Under the pieces are notes generated by a model that did not search any database, had not been told where the DNA came from, and saw nothing but the letters and a program-made list of their open reading frames with translations. From NCBI RefSeq assembly GCF_028435365.1, contig NZ_JAGTJJ010000071.1:1-52075 (forward strand): DNA of 52,075 nt, given 5' to 3'. This DNA comes from Polyangium jinanense. Its GTDB lineage: Bacteria > Myxococcota > Polyangia > Polyangiales > Polyangiaceae. The position numbers were made by a program, and so were the translations under genes. Below are positions 25,428 through 35,764 of the stretch, piece after piece. The stretch's first letter is position 1; each line of letters opens with the position of its first letter.

Positions 25428-27667
25428 CGCGCCCCCTCTCGGGATGTGGGGCGCAGGCCGCCGTCGGGCGACCCGGAGCCCCGAGCGTCGATCTGGTCCG
25501 AAGCGCGGCGCACGCGGACGGCGCAGATCTTGTATTCCGGGATCTTCGAGACGGGATCGAGCGCGGGGATCGTGCACCTGTTCGCCGCGCGTTCGTCCGG
25601 CCAGTGATAAGGAACGAACACCGTATCGGGTCGGATGGTGTTCACGATCATGGCGCGCACGACCAGCGAGCCGCGCCGGCTCTCGACCTCGACTGGCTCG
25701 CCGTCCGAGACGCCGAGCTTCTGCGCGAGCCGCGGGTGCATCTCGCAATACGGGTCGGGGGTCTGCCGGACGAGGCCGCCGATCCGCCGCGTCTGGTTGC
25801 CGGAGAGGTAATGGGCGACGACGCGGCCCGTCGTGAGCACGATCGGGTACTCCTCGTCCGGCTCCTCGGCCGCGGGCCTCCACTCGACGGGCTGGAAATG
25901 CGCCTTCTTGTCTGCATGCCCGAAGATGCCGCCCTCGTAGAGCCTCGGTGTGCCAGGGTGGTCCTCCGACGGGCACGGCCAGAACACGCCGTGGTTCTTC
26001 TCGATTTTTTCGTACGTGATGCCCGCGTAATCGGCGATGCCGCCCTTCGAAGCGACGCGGAGCTCCTCGAAGATCTCCTGCGGCGAACCATATCGGAACT
26101 TCTCGCCGTGCCCGAGGCGCTCGGCCAGGCCGCAGAGGATCCGCCAGTCCTGCCGCGCCTCGCCCGGCGGATCGACGACCTTCTTGTGCAGGATGACGCG
26201 CCCCTCGACGTTCGTCGTCGTGCCTGTGTCCTCCTCCATGAGCGAGCCCGGCAGGAGGACGTCGGCGTGGCGCGTGGTCTCGGACATGAAGAAATCGACC
26301 GCGCCGAAAAACTCGAGTTTTTCCAGCGCTTCGCGGATGAATCCCTGGTTCGGCAGCGAGACCATGGGGTTGAAGCAGAGCGAGAAGAGGCCCTTGATCT
26401 TGCCGGCGTGGATGGCCTCGAAGATCTCCATCGCGGAGATGCCCTTGCCCGGCAAGGTCTTTTCGTCGATGCCCCAGACGGATGCGATGTGCTTGCGGTG
26501 CTCGGGGTTCTCGATGTCGCGCGCGCCAGGGAGCTGATCGCATTTCTGCCCTTGCTCCCGTCCGCCCTGGCCATTGCCTTGGCCGGTGATCATCGCGTAC
26601 CCCGAGCCCTCCTTGCCGATCCTACCCGTGGCGACGCAGAGGTGGATCGCCGCCATGCAATTGTCGACGCCCTTGGAGTGGTGCTCGATGCCGCGCGCAT
26701 GGAGCAAAAAACTCGACTTTGCCGGTCCCCAGAGTTCCGCCGCGCGGACGATGAGCTTGGGAGGGATCCCCGCGATCTTCCCGGCATACTCGGGCGTGTA
26801 CTTCGCGACGATCCGTTCGAGCTCGGAAAACCCGGTCGTGTGCTCGGCGATGAAGGCTCGGTCGATCCACCCGCGCTCGATCATCACGTGGAGCATCCCG
26901 TTGAAGACGCCGATGTCGCCACCCGACCGGACGGGGATGTAGAGATCGGCCGTGCGCGCGATGGGCGTCATGCGCGGGTCGAGCACGATGATCTTCGCGC
27001 CGTTCTCCCGCGCCCGCCAGAGGTAATCCGTCGTGATGGGCGCGCACTCGGCGACGTTCGCCCCGGCGATGAGGATGACCTCGGCCTTGGGGATGTCGCT
27101 CCATGGGTTCGCCGCGCGATCGATGCCGAGGACCTTTTTCGACGCCGCCGCCGCAGAGACCATGCAGAGCCGGCCGTTGTAATCGACATTCGCCGTGCGC
27201 AGCACCGTACGCGCGAACTTGCCGACGAGATACGCCTTCTCGTTCGTCAGCGACGCGCCCCCGAGCACGGCGACCGAATCCGCGCCATGCGCCTCTTGCA
27301 CGCGCCGGAGCGACTGCGCGACGCGGTCGAGCGCCTCGCTCCACCCGATCGGCGCGAAACCCCTGCCCTCGGCGCGCACGAGCGGTGTCTGCAGCCGATC
27401 CGGGTGCTCGTCCTGCATGTATCGCTTGACGCCCTTGGGGCAGAGTTTTCCTTGATTGAACGGAAACTCCTCCCAGGGCTCGAAGCCGACGATCTTCTCG
27501 TCCTTGACCTTGAGCTTGATCCCGCATTGCTGCCCGCAGAAGCAGCAGTGCGTCTCGACGACACGATCCGGCTCGCCCACCGCGGAGAAACCGCCGGGCG
27601 GCAGGCCGTGCGGGTGCGGGCCGAACTCGTCGATGAGCCGCTCCCTCGCGATCGGCAGCTTCGCCAT
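25424..27667 (-). CDS. Molybdopterin oxidoreductase catalytic subunit (nitrate reductase/formate dehydrogenase-like)
   Basis: The protein has 747 residues from ATG 27667. It has an N-terminal [4Fe-4S] site (Cys41/42, Cys44, Cys48, Cys76 in CFCGQQC and KLCPKG). The molybdenum ligand is probably Cys168 in NGRLCMVSA; this 'CM' context is that of Nap/Nas nitrate reductases, whereas formate dehydrogenases have Cys/Sec followed by His. The molybdopterin domains continue with [20 protein letters not shown] and a C-terminal dinucleotide-binding domain ([18 protein letters not shown]). No Tat signal is present, so the enzyme is cytoplasmic. The substrate is not settled by sequence. Its neighbours suggest it is wired to the membrane quinone pool. 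Confidence 0.9.
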   Translation of the reverse strand: MAKLPIARERLIDEFGPHPHGLPPGGFSAVGEPDRVVETHCCFCGQQCGIKLKVKDEKIVGFEPWEEFPFNQGKLCPKGVKRYMQDEHPDRLQTPLVRAEGRGFAPIGWSEALDRVAQSLRRVQEAHGADSVAVLGGASLTNEKAYLVGKFARTVLRTANVDYNGRLCMVSAAAASKKVLGIDRAANPWSDIPKAEVILIAGANVAECAPITTDYLWRARENGAKIIVLDPRMTPIARTADLYIPVRSGGDIGVFNGMLHVMIERGWIDRAFIAEHTTGFSELERIVAKYTPEYAGKIAGIPPKLIVRAAELWGPAKSSFLLHARGIEHHSKGVDNCMAAIHLCVATGRIGKEGSGYAMITGQGNGQGGREQGQKCDQLPGARDIENPEHRKHIASVWGIDEKTLPGKGISAMEIFEAIHAGKIKGLFSLCFNPMVSLPNQGFIREALEKLEFFGAVDFFMSETTRHADVLLPGSLMEEDTGTTTNVEGRVILHKKVVDPPGEARQDWRILCGLAERLGHGEKFRYGSPQEIFEELRVASKGGIADYAGITYEKIEKNHGVFWPCPSEDHPGTPRLYEGGIFGHADKKAHFQPVEWRPAAEEPDEEYPIVLTTGRVVAHYLSGNQTRRIGGLVRQTPDPYCEMHPRLAQKLGVSDGEPVEVESRRGSLVVRAMIVNTIRPDTVFVPYHWPDERAANRCTIPALDPVSKIPEYKICAVRVRRASDQIDARGSGSPDGGLRPTSREGAR

Positions 27668-28743
27668 CAAGCCTCCTCGCGGGCGTTCGGGCGCCGCGCG
27701 TCTCGCCAGAGCCCGTCCTGGAGCAAGGCGAGGTTTTTCCTGCGACACGGCGGACAGACGTCCTGGTAATGCCTGCCCGCGCGGAGCGCGTACCGAATCC
27801 CCACCTCCGCCTGTACGCGCTTCAGATCCGCGATCTGCATCGCGGATGCGAACGGACTCCCACAACGCACGCACGTGGCCTGCTCCCCCGCCGCCGCGAC
27901 CTCGCGATACACGTGAATGCCGAGCTGCGTCGGCCGCTGCACGAGATGAAACAGCTTGCCGAAAGGCACGTACAAGAGCAGAAGCACGACGGTCACGGCG
28001 TGCACTTGCGAGAGGGAATCGTACTTGTAGCCGTTCATGAACTGCGTCGACACCGTGAGGAGCAGCCCCGTCGCGGAGACCGCGAAGAGCAGGACGAGCG
28101 GCACGAGATCCGCCGCGCCGTCCTGCAGGGCGAGCACACCACGATCGCGCCCGCGCCGATAGAGCGCGAGCATGACTCCGACGATCACGAGCCCTGCCGA
28201 GCCGACGAGCGCGTTGAACAGGAGCGACGCGAGCGGGCTGTCGAGGCTCGTCCGGAACACACGCACGCCGAAGACGAACGCCTCGTACACATCCTGTGAG
28301 TCCCGTGCCGTCTCGAAACGAATCCAGCCAAAAGAGAGCGGGAACGTGATCGCGAACGAGAGGAGGCACCCCCACATGAGGCAAAGGTGCGAGGCCCAGC
28401 GTACCGGGGAACGGCGGTAGACGAAGCGCTGCGAGCCGACGGTCCGGAAAGCGCCGCGAAGGAGAGTGGCCCAGCGAGAGAGGATCTTCCCCGGTGTGAA
28501 GAGGAGCGAGAGGGTCTGTCGGAAGTAGCGGTACGTCGGCGGACGCCCGAGCCACGTGGCGTATCGGTAACCGAGCGCGAAGGCGGCAAACACGGCCGCT
28601 CCCGCGTAAGGCACGAGCGCGGTGTCGAAGTCCTTGAACCTGCGACTTCCGACGTAGATGCCCAGCACGACGAGCGTCGCGGCAGAGAACCCAACGAACG
28701 CCGCTCGGCGCCCCTCGCGCGATGCAGGCAGGTCTGCGCTCAC
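27667..28743 (-). CDS. NarI-like membrane cytochrome b subunit with C-terminal Cys pairs
   Basis: The protein has 358 residues from GTG 28743. It has about six or seven hydrophobic segments with His residues in helices suited to b-heme ligation ([38 protein letters not shown]), as in NarI/DsrM quinol-oxidising subunits. The C-terminal tail adds CVRCG and CPPCRR, two CxxC pairs that could bind zinc or iron. It is the first gene of the operon and its stop overlaps the next start (TGATG). It probably links the molybdoenzyme to quinones. Confidence 0.82.
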   Translation of the reverse strand: MSADLPASREGRRAAFVGFSAATLVVLGIYVGSRRFKDFDTALVPYAGAAVFAAFALGYRYATWLGRPPTYRYFRQTLSLLFTPGKILSRWATLLRGAFRTVGSQRFVYRRSPVRWASHLCLMWGCLLSFAITFPLSFGWIRFETARDSQDVYEAFVFGVRVFRTSLDSPLASLLFNALVGSAGLVIVGVMLALYRRGRDRGVLALQDGAADLVPLVLLFAVSATGLLLTVSTQFMNGYKYDSLSQVHAVTVVLLLLYVPFGKLFHLVQRPTQLGIHVYREVAAAGEQATCVRCGSPFASAMQIADLKRVQAEVGIRYALRAGRHYQDVCPPCRRKNLALLQDGLWRDARRPNAREEA

Positions 28744-29070
28744 AGCGGCATCCTAGTCGAAGGGTGTGGCTCAAGGGAAGAGGGAAGAGGATGCGAGAGC
28801 TGCGACACAGGCCTCGTCGGGGGGCGTCAGAATGCGGACGCGCGTTGGCTGTTCGTCCGGGCCCGAGAAATCCTCGACGAGACGGAGTGCGGGGACTCGC
28901 TGGAACGTGAACCTGAGGCGCGTTCGAGGAGGCGCGCATGGCCGCGTGGACCAACAGGGTTCGTCGGCGCATCGAGCTCGGCGACGTCCCGCGTCGCATG
29001 GGGAGGCTCGAGGCCACTCGACGCGCTCCTGTCCCGCGACGTTCGCTCCTCGCGCCTTGTTGGCGACGGG
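28744..29070. other. Upstream region of the redox operon
   Basis: No gene is supported on either strand. The region should contain the promoter of the minus-strand redox operon, but I cannot identify clear elements. Confidence 0.4.
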
Positions 29071-29553
29071 TCACCCCGCGGACGACTCCAGGATCTCGTA
29101 CTCGAACCATCCCTCCGCTGTGAGTTCGCGGAATTCCGGGATCCAGAGCCATAGGCGCTGAGGCCCAAACTCACAGGGAAGTGCGTCAAGCTGCTCTCCG
29201 AGGCACGCTCGCCTCGGATTTGGGTTTCTTTGGCGTGGTGGCCCTTCGCACACGACGTGAAGCAGGAACTCGATGGTGCGTCGGCGATCATGGCCCTTCG
29301 TTACGCGCAGGGTCACGAGCTCTGGCGAAAAACCGTGCTCATGTCCCCAGAAACAGGCGTCAAGGGGCAACGCCGAGCCCATGATGCTGAGGCGGCCATC
29401 AGCCTTGTCGACGATGACGCCGCATGAACCAACAAATCCTACCGGGAAGAACCAGTAGGTTTGCCGGTCGATGGTCGCGTCGTTGAGCCAGATAGCGCCC
29501 CGCTCCGCAGCATAGACTCGAGCGATTCGTTGAGCTTCCTCGAGCGTGATCAC
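29071..29553 (-). CDS. YrhB/Imm35-like protein
   Basis: The GTG at 29553 gives 160 residues starting [11 protein letters not shown], the usual beginning of this family; a GTG at 29604 would add 17 residues. The N-terminal half ([39 protein letters not shown]) fits YrhB/immunity-protein-35 domains, small cytoplasmic proteins that often neutralise toxins. The C-terminal half is less typical ([21 protein letters not shown]). It lies downstream of the CHAT-like gene on the same strand with a 232-bp gap. Confidence 0.65.
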   Translation of the reverse strand: MITLEEAQRIARVYAAERGAIWLNDATIDRQTYWFFPVGFVGSCGVIVDKADGRLSIMGSALPLDACFWGHEHGFSPELVTLRVTKGHDRRRTIEFLLHVVCEGPPRQRNPNPRRACLGEQLDALPCEFGPQRLWLWIPEFRELTAEGWFEYEILESSAG

Positions 29554-29785
29554 GGGAAGGAGGATACAGTTAAGTATTGATCCAACGAATGCACGGGCGA
29601 CCACCGGGGACGGGCAAACCTCTGACGGGTTGCTCGACGCTGGAGCTCAATGACACGGAACCTCCCACCTTGGGCTGTCATCTGGAAGGATTGCGTAGCA
29701 CTTCCAAGGACCAAAGGGGATTCCGACACAGTTCGTGCGGAACCCATCGCGGCTTTCCGGGGTGTGACGAAACCCGAGGCACGGA

Positions 29786-30457
29786 TCACCACTCGTCCGG
29801 CCAATCAACTCGCAGGCACGTCACGGTATTCGGCTCGGTTGCCGACGACGTGAGCGCCCCGATCGCGCGCTCCCCTTCCATCCGTACCCCTTCCCGAGGG
29901 CTCCACGTCGCCGATTCCCCCGGCCGGAGCGAATGCGTCCCACTTTGCCAGAAACCGATGACGTACGTATGTCCGGCCACCCGACACCCGAGCCTCGCTG
30001 CGAGCTGCCCGGCGAACGCACGCCCGCTCTGACCGCCGAATGCGCTGCAGCAACGCAGCCAAAACCGTGCCTCTGGCCCGGTGAGATGTTCCCGCAATCG
30101 GTCGATCGCCGCCGCCATGGCGTGGTCGCTCCCAAGGGACGCATGATCGAGTCGACTCCGACCGAGGGCCATGTACCCCCACGCCCCGTGCCCCCAGAAC
30201 TGGATCGACCCGATCGAGCGATTGCGTGACTCCGCCATGGAAGCCGCCCACGCGAGGGCCTCCTCCCAGCTTCGTGCGCCAAGCGTGGCGTCCGCTGCAC
30301 GCAGCAAGCGATGCATCCACGTTCCCATCCACCAGATCGGCGACAGGCCCATCGAGCGCGGCGCGGCTCCTTCGGCAATGGCGCCCCGAACATGGGCGCG
30401 TGGCGTGTCGGTCGCATCGAAAACAACGAGTTTCAGGGGAGATTGATGCTTGATCAT
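29786..30457 (-). CDS. CHAT/caspase-fold-like protein (DUF4347-like), putative peptidase
   Basis: The protein has 223 residues from ATG 30457, with a strong GGAGGTGA site 13 nt upstream. An N-terminal strand (LKLVVFDATD) resembles the start of DUF4347 domains. A strand ending in His90-Gly (IQFWGHGAWG) and a later strand ending in Cys136-Cys137-Ser (FWLRCCSAFGGQ) reproduce the His/Cys layout of the caspase-CHAT fold. If active it would be a cysteine peptidase. There is no signal peptide. It precedes the YrhB-like gene, which raises the possibility of an effector with its inhibitor. The family assignment is from motif reading only. Confidence 0.6.
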   Translation of the reverse strand: MIKHQSPLKLVVFDATDTPRAHVRGAIAEGAAPRSMGLSPIWWMGTWMHRLLRAADATLGARSWEEALAWAASMAESRNRSIGSIQFWGHGAWGYMALGRSRLDHASLGSDHAMAAAIDRLREHLTGPEARFWLRCCSAFGGQSGRAFAGQLAARLGCRVAGHTYVIGFWQSGTHSLRPGESATWSPREGVRMEGERAIGALTSSATEPNTVTCLRVDWPDEW

Positions 30458-30517
30458 GCTGAAAAGGTGGTCACCTCCGCCCAGCAAATACCATCTCGAT
30501 CAAGACCGCATCGCTCA

Positions 30518-31864
30518 TCATGATTCCAGGTCGCCGCGAAGCCCGTACCGCTTCATCGCCATCTGAACGAATTTTCGTCCGACGCCGGCGAGCTCCGCTG
30601 CGCGAGATACGTTGCCGTCCGTCTTCTGGAGCATCAGCCGCAGGTAGTGCTTTTCGTATGCCTGGGCCATGCGGTCGCGGCCGTGAAGCAGCGGTTCGTC
30701 CAGGCGAATGCCGAGAGACTGTACGTCCGGCTCCCTCCCATCGTTGCTCTTCGAGCCTTCTCCGGCCCCGAACGCGAGGGCGCGCGCGACCGCGTTGCGA
30801 AGCTCTCGCACGTTCCCGTTCCACGTCAAACCCGAAAACTTGTCGATGACCTCCTGCGAGAGCGGATGCTTGGACCGCATGCGTGTCGACAGCTCCTTCT
30901 CGAAATGGCGAACGAGCATGGGGATGTCCTCGGAGCGCTCCGAGAGCGGCGGAAGACGCACCGGAACCACGGCGAGCCGATAATACAGGTCCTCGCGGAA
31001 CGCACCGAGGTCGACGGCGCGGGACAGCGGCCGGTTCGTGGCGGCGACGACGCGCACGTCGAACCGCTTCGGCCGATTCGCTCCCACGCGACGCACCTCC
31101 ATGCTCTCGAGCACCCGCAAGAGCTTCGGTTGAAGGCTATACGGGAGCTCCCCGATCTCGTCCAGGAAGACCGTTCCTCCGTCGGCCTCTTCGAAGATTC
31201 CAGGCCTATCCATCGTTGCACCGGTGAACGAGCCCTTGACGTGCCCGAAGAGCTCGCTTTCCGCGAGCTCCTGGGAGATGGTCGAGCAGTCGAGCACGAT
31301 GAAGGGCCCCTTGGACCGCGGGCTGGCCTCATGAATCGCCCGCGCGGCCACCTCCTTCCCCGTCCCGGTTTCTCCCTCGATCAGCACCGTGGCGTCGGTG
31401 GCCGCCGCGCGCTCCAGCAGGGCAAATACGGCCCGCATCGCGATGCTCCTTCCGAGCATGTCTCCGAAGCGGTCACCAGGGAACAGGGGCAGCTCGACGA
31501 TCGTGTTCACCATCAAAAGCCGAAATACCGTCTTGCCAATCGTGATACACGAATCCGGGCGTGCATAACCATCCCGCACCTGAACGCCGTCGACAGTGGT
31601 CCCGTTGAGGCTACCGGCGTCCAGGATCCTGATCTTGTTGCGCTCGATCCGCAAGGTCAGGTGGTGCCGGCTCACGGTAGGGTCGTCGACCCTGAAATCA
31701 CAGTCGGCGCCGCTGCCTATCCGGACCGCGGGACCCGGGAGCTCGCGGGTCGTCCTCTCCTGGGGCCCCTGGATCACCTCGATGCGGATTTTATTCGATC
31801 GTAACGTCAATCCGTTCGGAGATGGCACAAGCGTGTTCGTCGAGTCGTCGTCGTCTCGATTCAT
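30518..31864 (-). CDS. FHA-domain sigma-54-dependent transcription activator
   Basis: The protein has 448 residues. An FHA phosphothreonine-binding domain (45-115: [19 protein letters not shown]) is followed by an AAA+ domain with Walker A GETGTGKE (164-171), the sigma-54 contact loop GSFTGA (211-216, Ser for the usual Ala) and Walker B DEIGEL (235-240). A Fis-type helix-turn-helix is at the C-terminus. Such proteins read Ser/Thr-kinase signals and open sigma-54 promoters. ATG 31864 overlaps the stop of the LuxR-type gene (ATGA), making it the third gene of the terpene operon. Confidence 0.94.
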   Translation of the reverse strand: MNRDDDDSTNTLVPSPNGLTLRSNKIRIEVIQGPQERTTRELPGPAVRIGSGADCDFRVDDPTVSRHHLTLRIERNKIRILDAGSLNGTTVDGVQVRDGYARPDSCITIGKTVFRLLMVNTIVELPLFPGDRFGDMLGRSIAMRAVFALLERAAATDATVLIEGETGTGKEVAARAIHEASPRSKGPFIVLDCSTISQELAESELFGHVKGSFTGATMDRPGIFEEADGGTVFLDEIGELPYSLQPKLLRVLESMEVRRVGANRPKRFDVRVVAATNRPLSRAVDLGAFREDLYYRLAVVPVRLPPLSERSEDIPMLVRHFEKELSTRMRSKHPLSQEVIDKFSGLTWNGNVRELRNAVARALAFGAGEGSKSNDGREPDVQSLGIRLDEPLLHGRDRMAQAYEKHYLRLMLQKTDGNVSRAAELAGVGRKFVQMAMKRYGLRGDLES

Positions 31865-32973
31865 CGATCCTCCTTGCCAGGTTGCCCACCGTTCAGGAGC
31901 TGCGTGAGATCCGGGCGGGAATGCACGCGGAGCAAGCGGTAGATGTCCTGGATGTGTGTGCGTGCCGTATGTGGGCTGATGCCCAGATGGTCGGCGATCT
32001 GCTTGTAAGAACGGTTGGAGCGCGCCAGCAGGAGCGCAATTTCCCGCTTGCGCGAGGGGAGCACTTCCAGAATGGACGAGCTTTCAGCGCGGCGAGGGCG
32101 CAGGTTGCTCGGCAAGATCCACTCCCGCATCGACAGGAGGTGTACATCCTCGTGAAGCACGTGCCTTTCTTTGGGGAGCACGTGCACGTGCACTTCGAGC
32201 GCGGCAAACCGATCAGGATGGCCGAGCTGCCAAGATTCGCCCCCAGCCGTGAACCGCTGCGCGGAGCTCACGAAATCCAGCAGGGCACTGCGGCTTTGGG
32301 TAGCCCCGCCGGCGTGGTATCGGGCGATCAGGTCGAGCGCCCTCTGGTTCACCTCCAGGACCGCGCCGCTCTTTCGGGCGAGGCAGATGTACCCGAGCCC
32401 CTGCTCTTCCACGATCTGAGACAGGATCGAACGCGACGCCACCAGGGGCAAACTGGCTCGATGGACGGCGTCGCGCACATCGGCGGCCAAAGCTTCCATG
32501 AACGCGGGCGCGGCCCTCGGGAATTGCGTGCCTTTCTCCGTGAGCAGCGCCAGCATGACGTGCTCCGTGCCGCGGCCGGGAACCATCCGCTCATACACCT
32601 TGTAGCCGGCCCCCTCCCCCAGCCCGAAGCCCTCGAGGGCCTGGAGCACTTCCAGGCCGTCACGCAGAGGCCCTGCGATTGTATCTGCGTCGCGCCAGAA
32701 GTTACCGGGCCTCGCCTCGAGGACGAGGCGGAGCGCGGGTTCGAGGTGCTCGGAGCGTGTGCTCATCCACCCCTCGAGGAGCTCCGGGGGCAAACGCATC
32801 GCATGACTGATGAGAAGTTGCGGCGCGTCCCTGCGCACCACCGAGAGCAGGCCCGCCACGGTAGGGACGCACTGCGCGAGGGCGTCGAGGATCCCCGCGG
32901 GATCGTCCCCTGCGGCGACCCTCGATAACATCTGTGAAGCACGACGTAAGGCCTTTTGTTGACGATCGTCCAT
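31861..32973 (-). CDS. LuxR-type transcription regulator
   Basis: The protein has 370 residues from ATG 32973, with AAGGAG seven bases upstream. A long N-terminal sensor region without recognisable residues (possibly PAS/GAF-like around 185-275) is followed by a GerE/LuxR helix-turn-helix at about 305-365 ([20 protein letters not shown], then [15 protein letters not shown]). No receiver Asp is evident. It lies 21 bp after the prenyltransferase-terpene synthase gene and overlaps the sigma-54 activator, so it probably regulates this operon or responds to its product. Confidence 0.88.
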   Translation of the reverse strand: MDDRQQKALRRASQMLSRVAAGDDPAGILDALAQCVPTVAGLLSVVRRDAPQLLISHAMRLPPELLEGWMSTRSEHLEPALRLVLEARPGNFWRDADTIAGPLRDGLEVLQALEGFGLGEGAGYKVYERMVPGRGTEHVMLALLTEKGTQFPRAAPAFMEALAADVRDAVHRASLPLVASRSILSQIVEEQGLGYICLARKSGAVLEVNQRALDLIARYHAGGATQSRSALLDFVSSAQRFTAGGESWQLGHPDRFAALEVHVHVLPKERHVLHEDVHLLSMREWILPSNLRPRRAESSSILEVLPSRKREIALLLARSNRSYKQIADHLGISPHTARTHIQDIYRLLRVHSRPDLTQLLNGGQPGKEDR

Positions 32974-32994
32974 GGTGCTCCTTGGCACGCCAAT

Positions 32995-35523
32995 CTACCC
33001 GGTTCCCGTGCGGGGAAGCAAGGTATTCATGGTCGACGCGGACGAACCCCGCGCAGAGATCGTGCTGTCTGGCGGATCGAGTCGGGTCGGCGCCCGGCTC
33101 ATCTCGCCGATGAGCGCGAGCATCCTCTCCGATGAGAGGGTCGTGTAGTGCGCGCACCGGTACACGCCTCGGCCCACGTGCACGGCTCTCGTCATCTTCT
33201 CCGCCATGGAGGGCCACGCAGGCGCGAGCCTCGCCATCGCGTGCCCCAGTTGCTCCTCGAGCCACGCGAGGTACTTCTCTCCGAGCGCACGCGCATGCTC
33301 CCGGGCCTCCGCGCATGTCGAGGCCGAAACGCCCTTGGGAATCAGAATCGACAGGCAACTCTCCTTGCTGGCGTCTCGATCGCCCCCGTTCGCGCTCAGG
33401 CTGGCGAGGTCGTTCGCCAATCTGAAGGTATGGTCGGCGAGTTGTCCGACCTCGATCAAGGATCGCAGGCGCGGTTCGTGGACGTGCTCTGCAGGTGTCG
33501 CGAGCCCGCAGAAGAGAAACAAGATCTCCACGGCGATGGTCGGCGCCGTATCCACGACGTGCAGCAGCAATCGAAGCTCGCGCCGTAACTCGGTGAAGCG
33601 TGCTGGATTGCTCGCGTCCTCGCGCAGGAGAAACCGAATTCGTTCGCCGACGGGGCCAGGCGCCCTGGATGCATACCTCGCCTCGAGCTGCTCGATCGCT
33701 TCCTTCCGCGGAGGTCCGCCGAGCCCGAGCCGCCGTACGAGTGGATTGTCGACGACGTCCGGCGCGCGTTCGAGCGCGTTGGCCCGATAATGGCGTACGA
33801 GCGCGTCACGGCAGGCCTGCGCGAGCGCGCTGCTGGCACCCGCATGGCGCGAGAAGAGGCTCTCCCATTGCTTGCCGACGGCGTCGACGATCCGCATGCC
33901 CCGCCCGACGGGCGGAGCGGCAGGTCTCTCTCCGCGGGCGATCGCCTCCAGGTAATCCGCCGAAGATTGCAGCCGCGCGCGCCATGCGTGCGGCGTCTCG
34001 CCGGGCAGGACCCGATCGAAGATACCATTGTCGCCCGCCGAGATCGCGAGCATGCAACGAATGGCGAGCTCGGCCGAACGCTCCCAGCCCTCCCCCGTCG
34101 GGTCCGCCTCGTCCGGCACGCGGAGCATCATGTAGGCGCCCGTATACGCATAATTGCGATCCCCCTGGCGCATGGATCGATCCGGGAGCAGGAGCCCCTC
34201 CGACAGCGCCTCGCCGAGCACCCGCGCCGACATGGCCAAGACGAGCTGGTCGCGCTCGGCGTCCGCGTCGGCGTCCCTGGGCAAACGCGCTCGTACAATC
34301 TGTTCGATCGAACGCTCAGGAGTTGCTGCCGTCACCTCGATGAGGTCCAGGAGCTCGGCGGGCCAAGGCGACTCGACCGAGATCGTGGGCCCTCGACTCC
34401 TGTCCGCACCCTGCAAAAGAACGTGCGCGACGGGGAAACGAACCGCGCGGCGGAGCGCATGAAGAATGCCCTCGGCATTGGGCGGGCACGGATGGACCGG
34501 CGCCGCCGCCGTGACAGGCGCGGCCAGGAGGACGTTCTGTGCAGCCTGGCCAGGAGCGAGGACCGCGTCGTAGTCCTCGGCCGTGCAATCGGAAAAGCGG
34601 GCCGCCGGGACCATTCGAATCCCGTACCAGGCATCGTCGACGAGCGCGCGCTCGTGATCACGCATTCCGCGCGAATCCAGGCGGCTGACCTCCACGGCGG
34701 GATCTTTCGTCGGATCGGCGTGGAGGGCTTGCAGCCTCGCGTCGATCTCCTCGGCCGAGGCGCAGACAGGAATGGTGAGCCGCAGCGGCGCAGGGATGCG
34801 AGAGCGCGGCAGCGCCTGAACGAGCTCGAACACGAAATCGAGTTCGTATCCGGGCGCGAAATGCGCCGACGCGTCCCGCAGGCCTCGGTCGATGAGATCT
34901 CCGAGCTCCTCGGGGCGGGCGTCGGGCCACAACGTCGTCGTCGCGACGCACGGCACGCACGGAGGGAGGCAGAAGCCGGGACGCACGACGTCCGGCTCCT
35001 CGGCGCCGGTCCGAAGGACGAGATCGACGTCCCGCTCCCAGGCGAGCTCGTCCGGATAATCGATCCAGAATTCGAGATCCATCCGCGGATCCGGGAGAGA
35101 CCTGGTCGCCTCGCAGGCCGCTTCGATGCTGGCGACGAGCCTGGCCCGGGAGCCGCCCGACGTGCGCATTCGTGCGAGGTTCCCGCGCACGGTGCAACGA
35201 ATCCCGCATTGAATGAGCGCTCGGCGTTCCTGAATCTCTGAGCGCAACCACTCGAATTGCGCGGCGACGACGTCGAAGAACGCTTCCGGCCTCTTGTCGA
35301 CGTTTTGACGTGAAGCGATGCAGACCAGCAACGTTCCCACGTCACCGCGCAGCGCGACGTGTTCGGCGCAGGCGACGACCTTGGCCGCTCCGGCGGTGTA
35401 ATCACGACCGGATTCGCCTTTGCGATGGTTTCCGTCCGGAAGCAGGATGATGCGACGCGACTCTTTCCTCGCGGGCCGCCAGGGCGGCTGACATTTGACC
35501 TCGAACCAACGCGGAGACTGCAT
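32995..35523 (-). CDS. Fusion of UppS-like cis-prenyltransferase and class I terpene-synthase-like domain
   Basis: The protein has 842 residues from ATG 35523, with AAGGAG nine bases upstream. Residues 20-240 follow the cis-prenyltransferase plan: catalytic Asp30 in LPDGNHR (usual form MDGNGR), SRQNVDKRP at 71-79, RTGAE at 171-175 and LWPD at 198-201. Residues ~430-830 are all-helical with DNGIFD (498-503) in the place of the Asp-rich metal motif and NDLASLSAN (704-712) in the place of the NSE motif; the last Glu is Asn, so activity may be altered. The linker is unassigned. The protein could build a cis-polyprenyl diphosphate and cyclise it. I know of no characterised enzyme with this order. 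Confidence 0.75.
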   Translation of the reverse strand: MQSPRWFEVKCQPPWRPARKESRRIILLPDGNHRKGESGRDYTAGAAKVVACAEHVALRGDVGTLLVCIASRQNVDKRPEAFFDVVAAQFEWLRSEIQERRALIQCGIRCTVRGNLARMRTSGGSRARLVASIEAACEATRSLPDPRMDLEFWIDYPDELAWERDVDLVLRTGAEEPDVVRPGFCLPPCVPCVATTTLWPDARPEELGDLIDRGLRDASAHFAPGYELDFVFELVQALPRSRIPAPLRLTIPVCASAEEIDARLQALHADPTKDPAVEVSRLDSRGMRDHERALVDDAWYGIRMVPAARFSDCTAEDYDAVLAPGQAAQNVLLAAPVTAAAPVHPCPPNAEGILHALRRAVRFPVAHVLLQGADRSRGPTISVESPWPAELLDLIEVTAATPERSIEQIVRARLPRDADADAERDQLVLAMSARVLGEALSEGLLLPDRSMRQGDRNYAYTGAYMMLRVPDEADPTGEGWERSAELAIRCMLAISAGDNGIFDRVLPGETPHAWRARLQSSADYLEAIARGERPAAPPVGRGMRIVDAVGKQWESLFSRHAGASSALAQACRDALVRHYRANALERAPDVVDNPLVRRLGLGGPPRKEAIEQLEARYASRAPGPVGERIRFLLREDASNPARFTELRRELRLLLHVVDTAPTIAVEILFLFCGLATPAEHVHEPRLRSLIEVGQLADHTFRLANDLASLSANGGDRDASKESCLSILIPKGVSASTCAEAREHARALGEKYLAWLEEQLGHAMARLAPAWPSMAEKMTRAVHVGRGVYRCAHYTTLSSERMLALIGEMSRAPTRLDPPDSTISARGSSASTMNTLLPRTGTG

Positions 35524-35764
35524 GGTAGAGCTCCTTCTCGCAGGGTCCCGAGCCGCCGATCCAATGAAGATCGAGCGGCAGGGATGCCCCGCAGGAGTGC
35601 ACGCGCCATGCCTGCTGTCCGGGCCCGTTTCCCTGGTTTTTCCGGGGGTGGGTGCATCCGGCAAAACGCAGTTGGAGGCCTTTCGGTGGTCGGGCTGTAT
35701 CCAGGTGGAGGCAGTCCCTCCCGTGCGATGACCGCGAGGAATCCGAGGACGCGCCCAACCTCCT
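35524..35764. other. Upstream region of the terpene operon
   Basis: This 240-bp non-coding region must contain the promoter for the three-gene minus-strand operon. I looked for a sigma-54 site (TGGCAC-N5-TTGC) and found no good match. Confidence 0.4.

Noticed and set aside
24804..26543. 579-codon minus-strand start for the ferredoxin subunit
   Set aside because: It begins inside the molybdopterin gene; a TTG with a good ribosome site at 25427 gives the correct N-terminus.
25604..27769. 721-codon plus-strand frame
   Set aside because: It is antisense to the molybdopterin subunit; only the minus strand has Fe-S and molybdenum motifs.
25424..29152. Long 1242-codon version of the molybdopterin gene
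   Set aside because: The first ~495 codons overlap the NarI-like gene in another frame and are Arg/Ser-rich; ATG 27667 gives the family N-terminus.
33790..35241. 483-codon plus-strand frame
   Set aside because: It is antisense to the prenyltransferase fusion, with Arg-rich composition.
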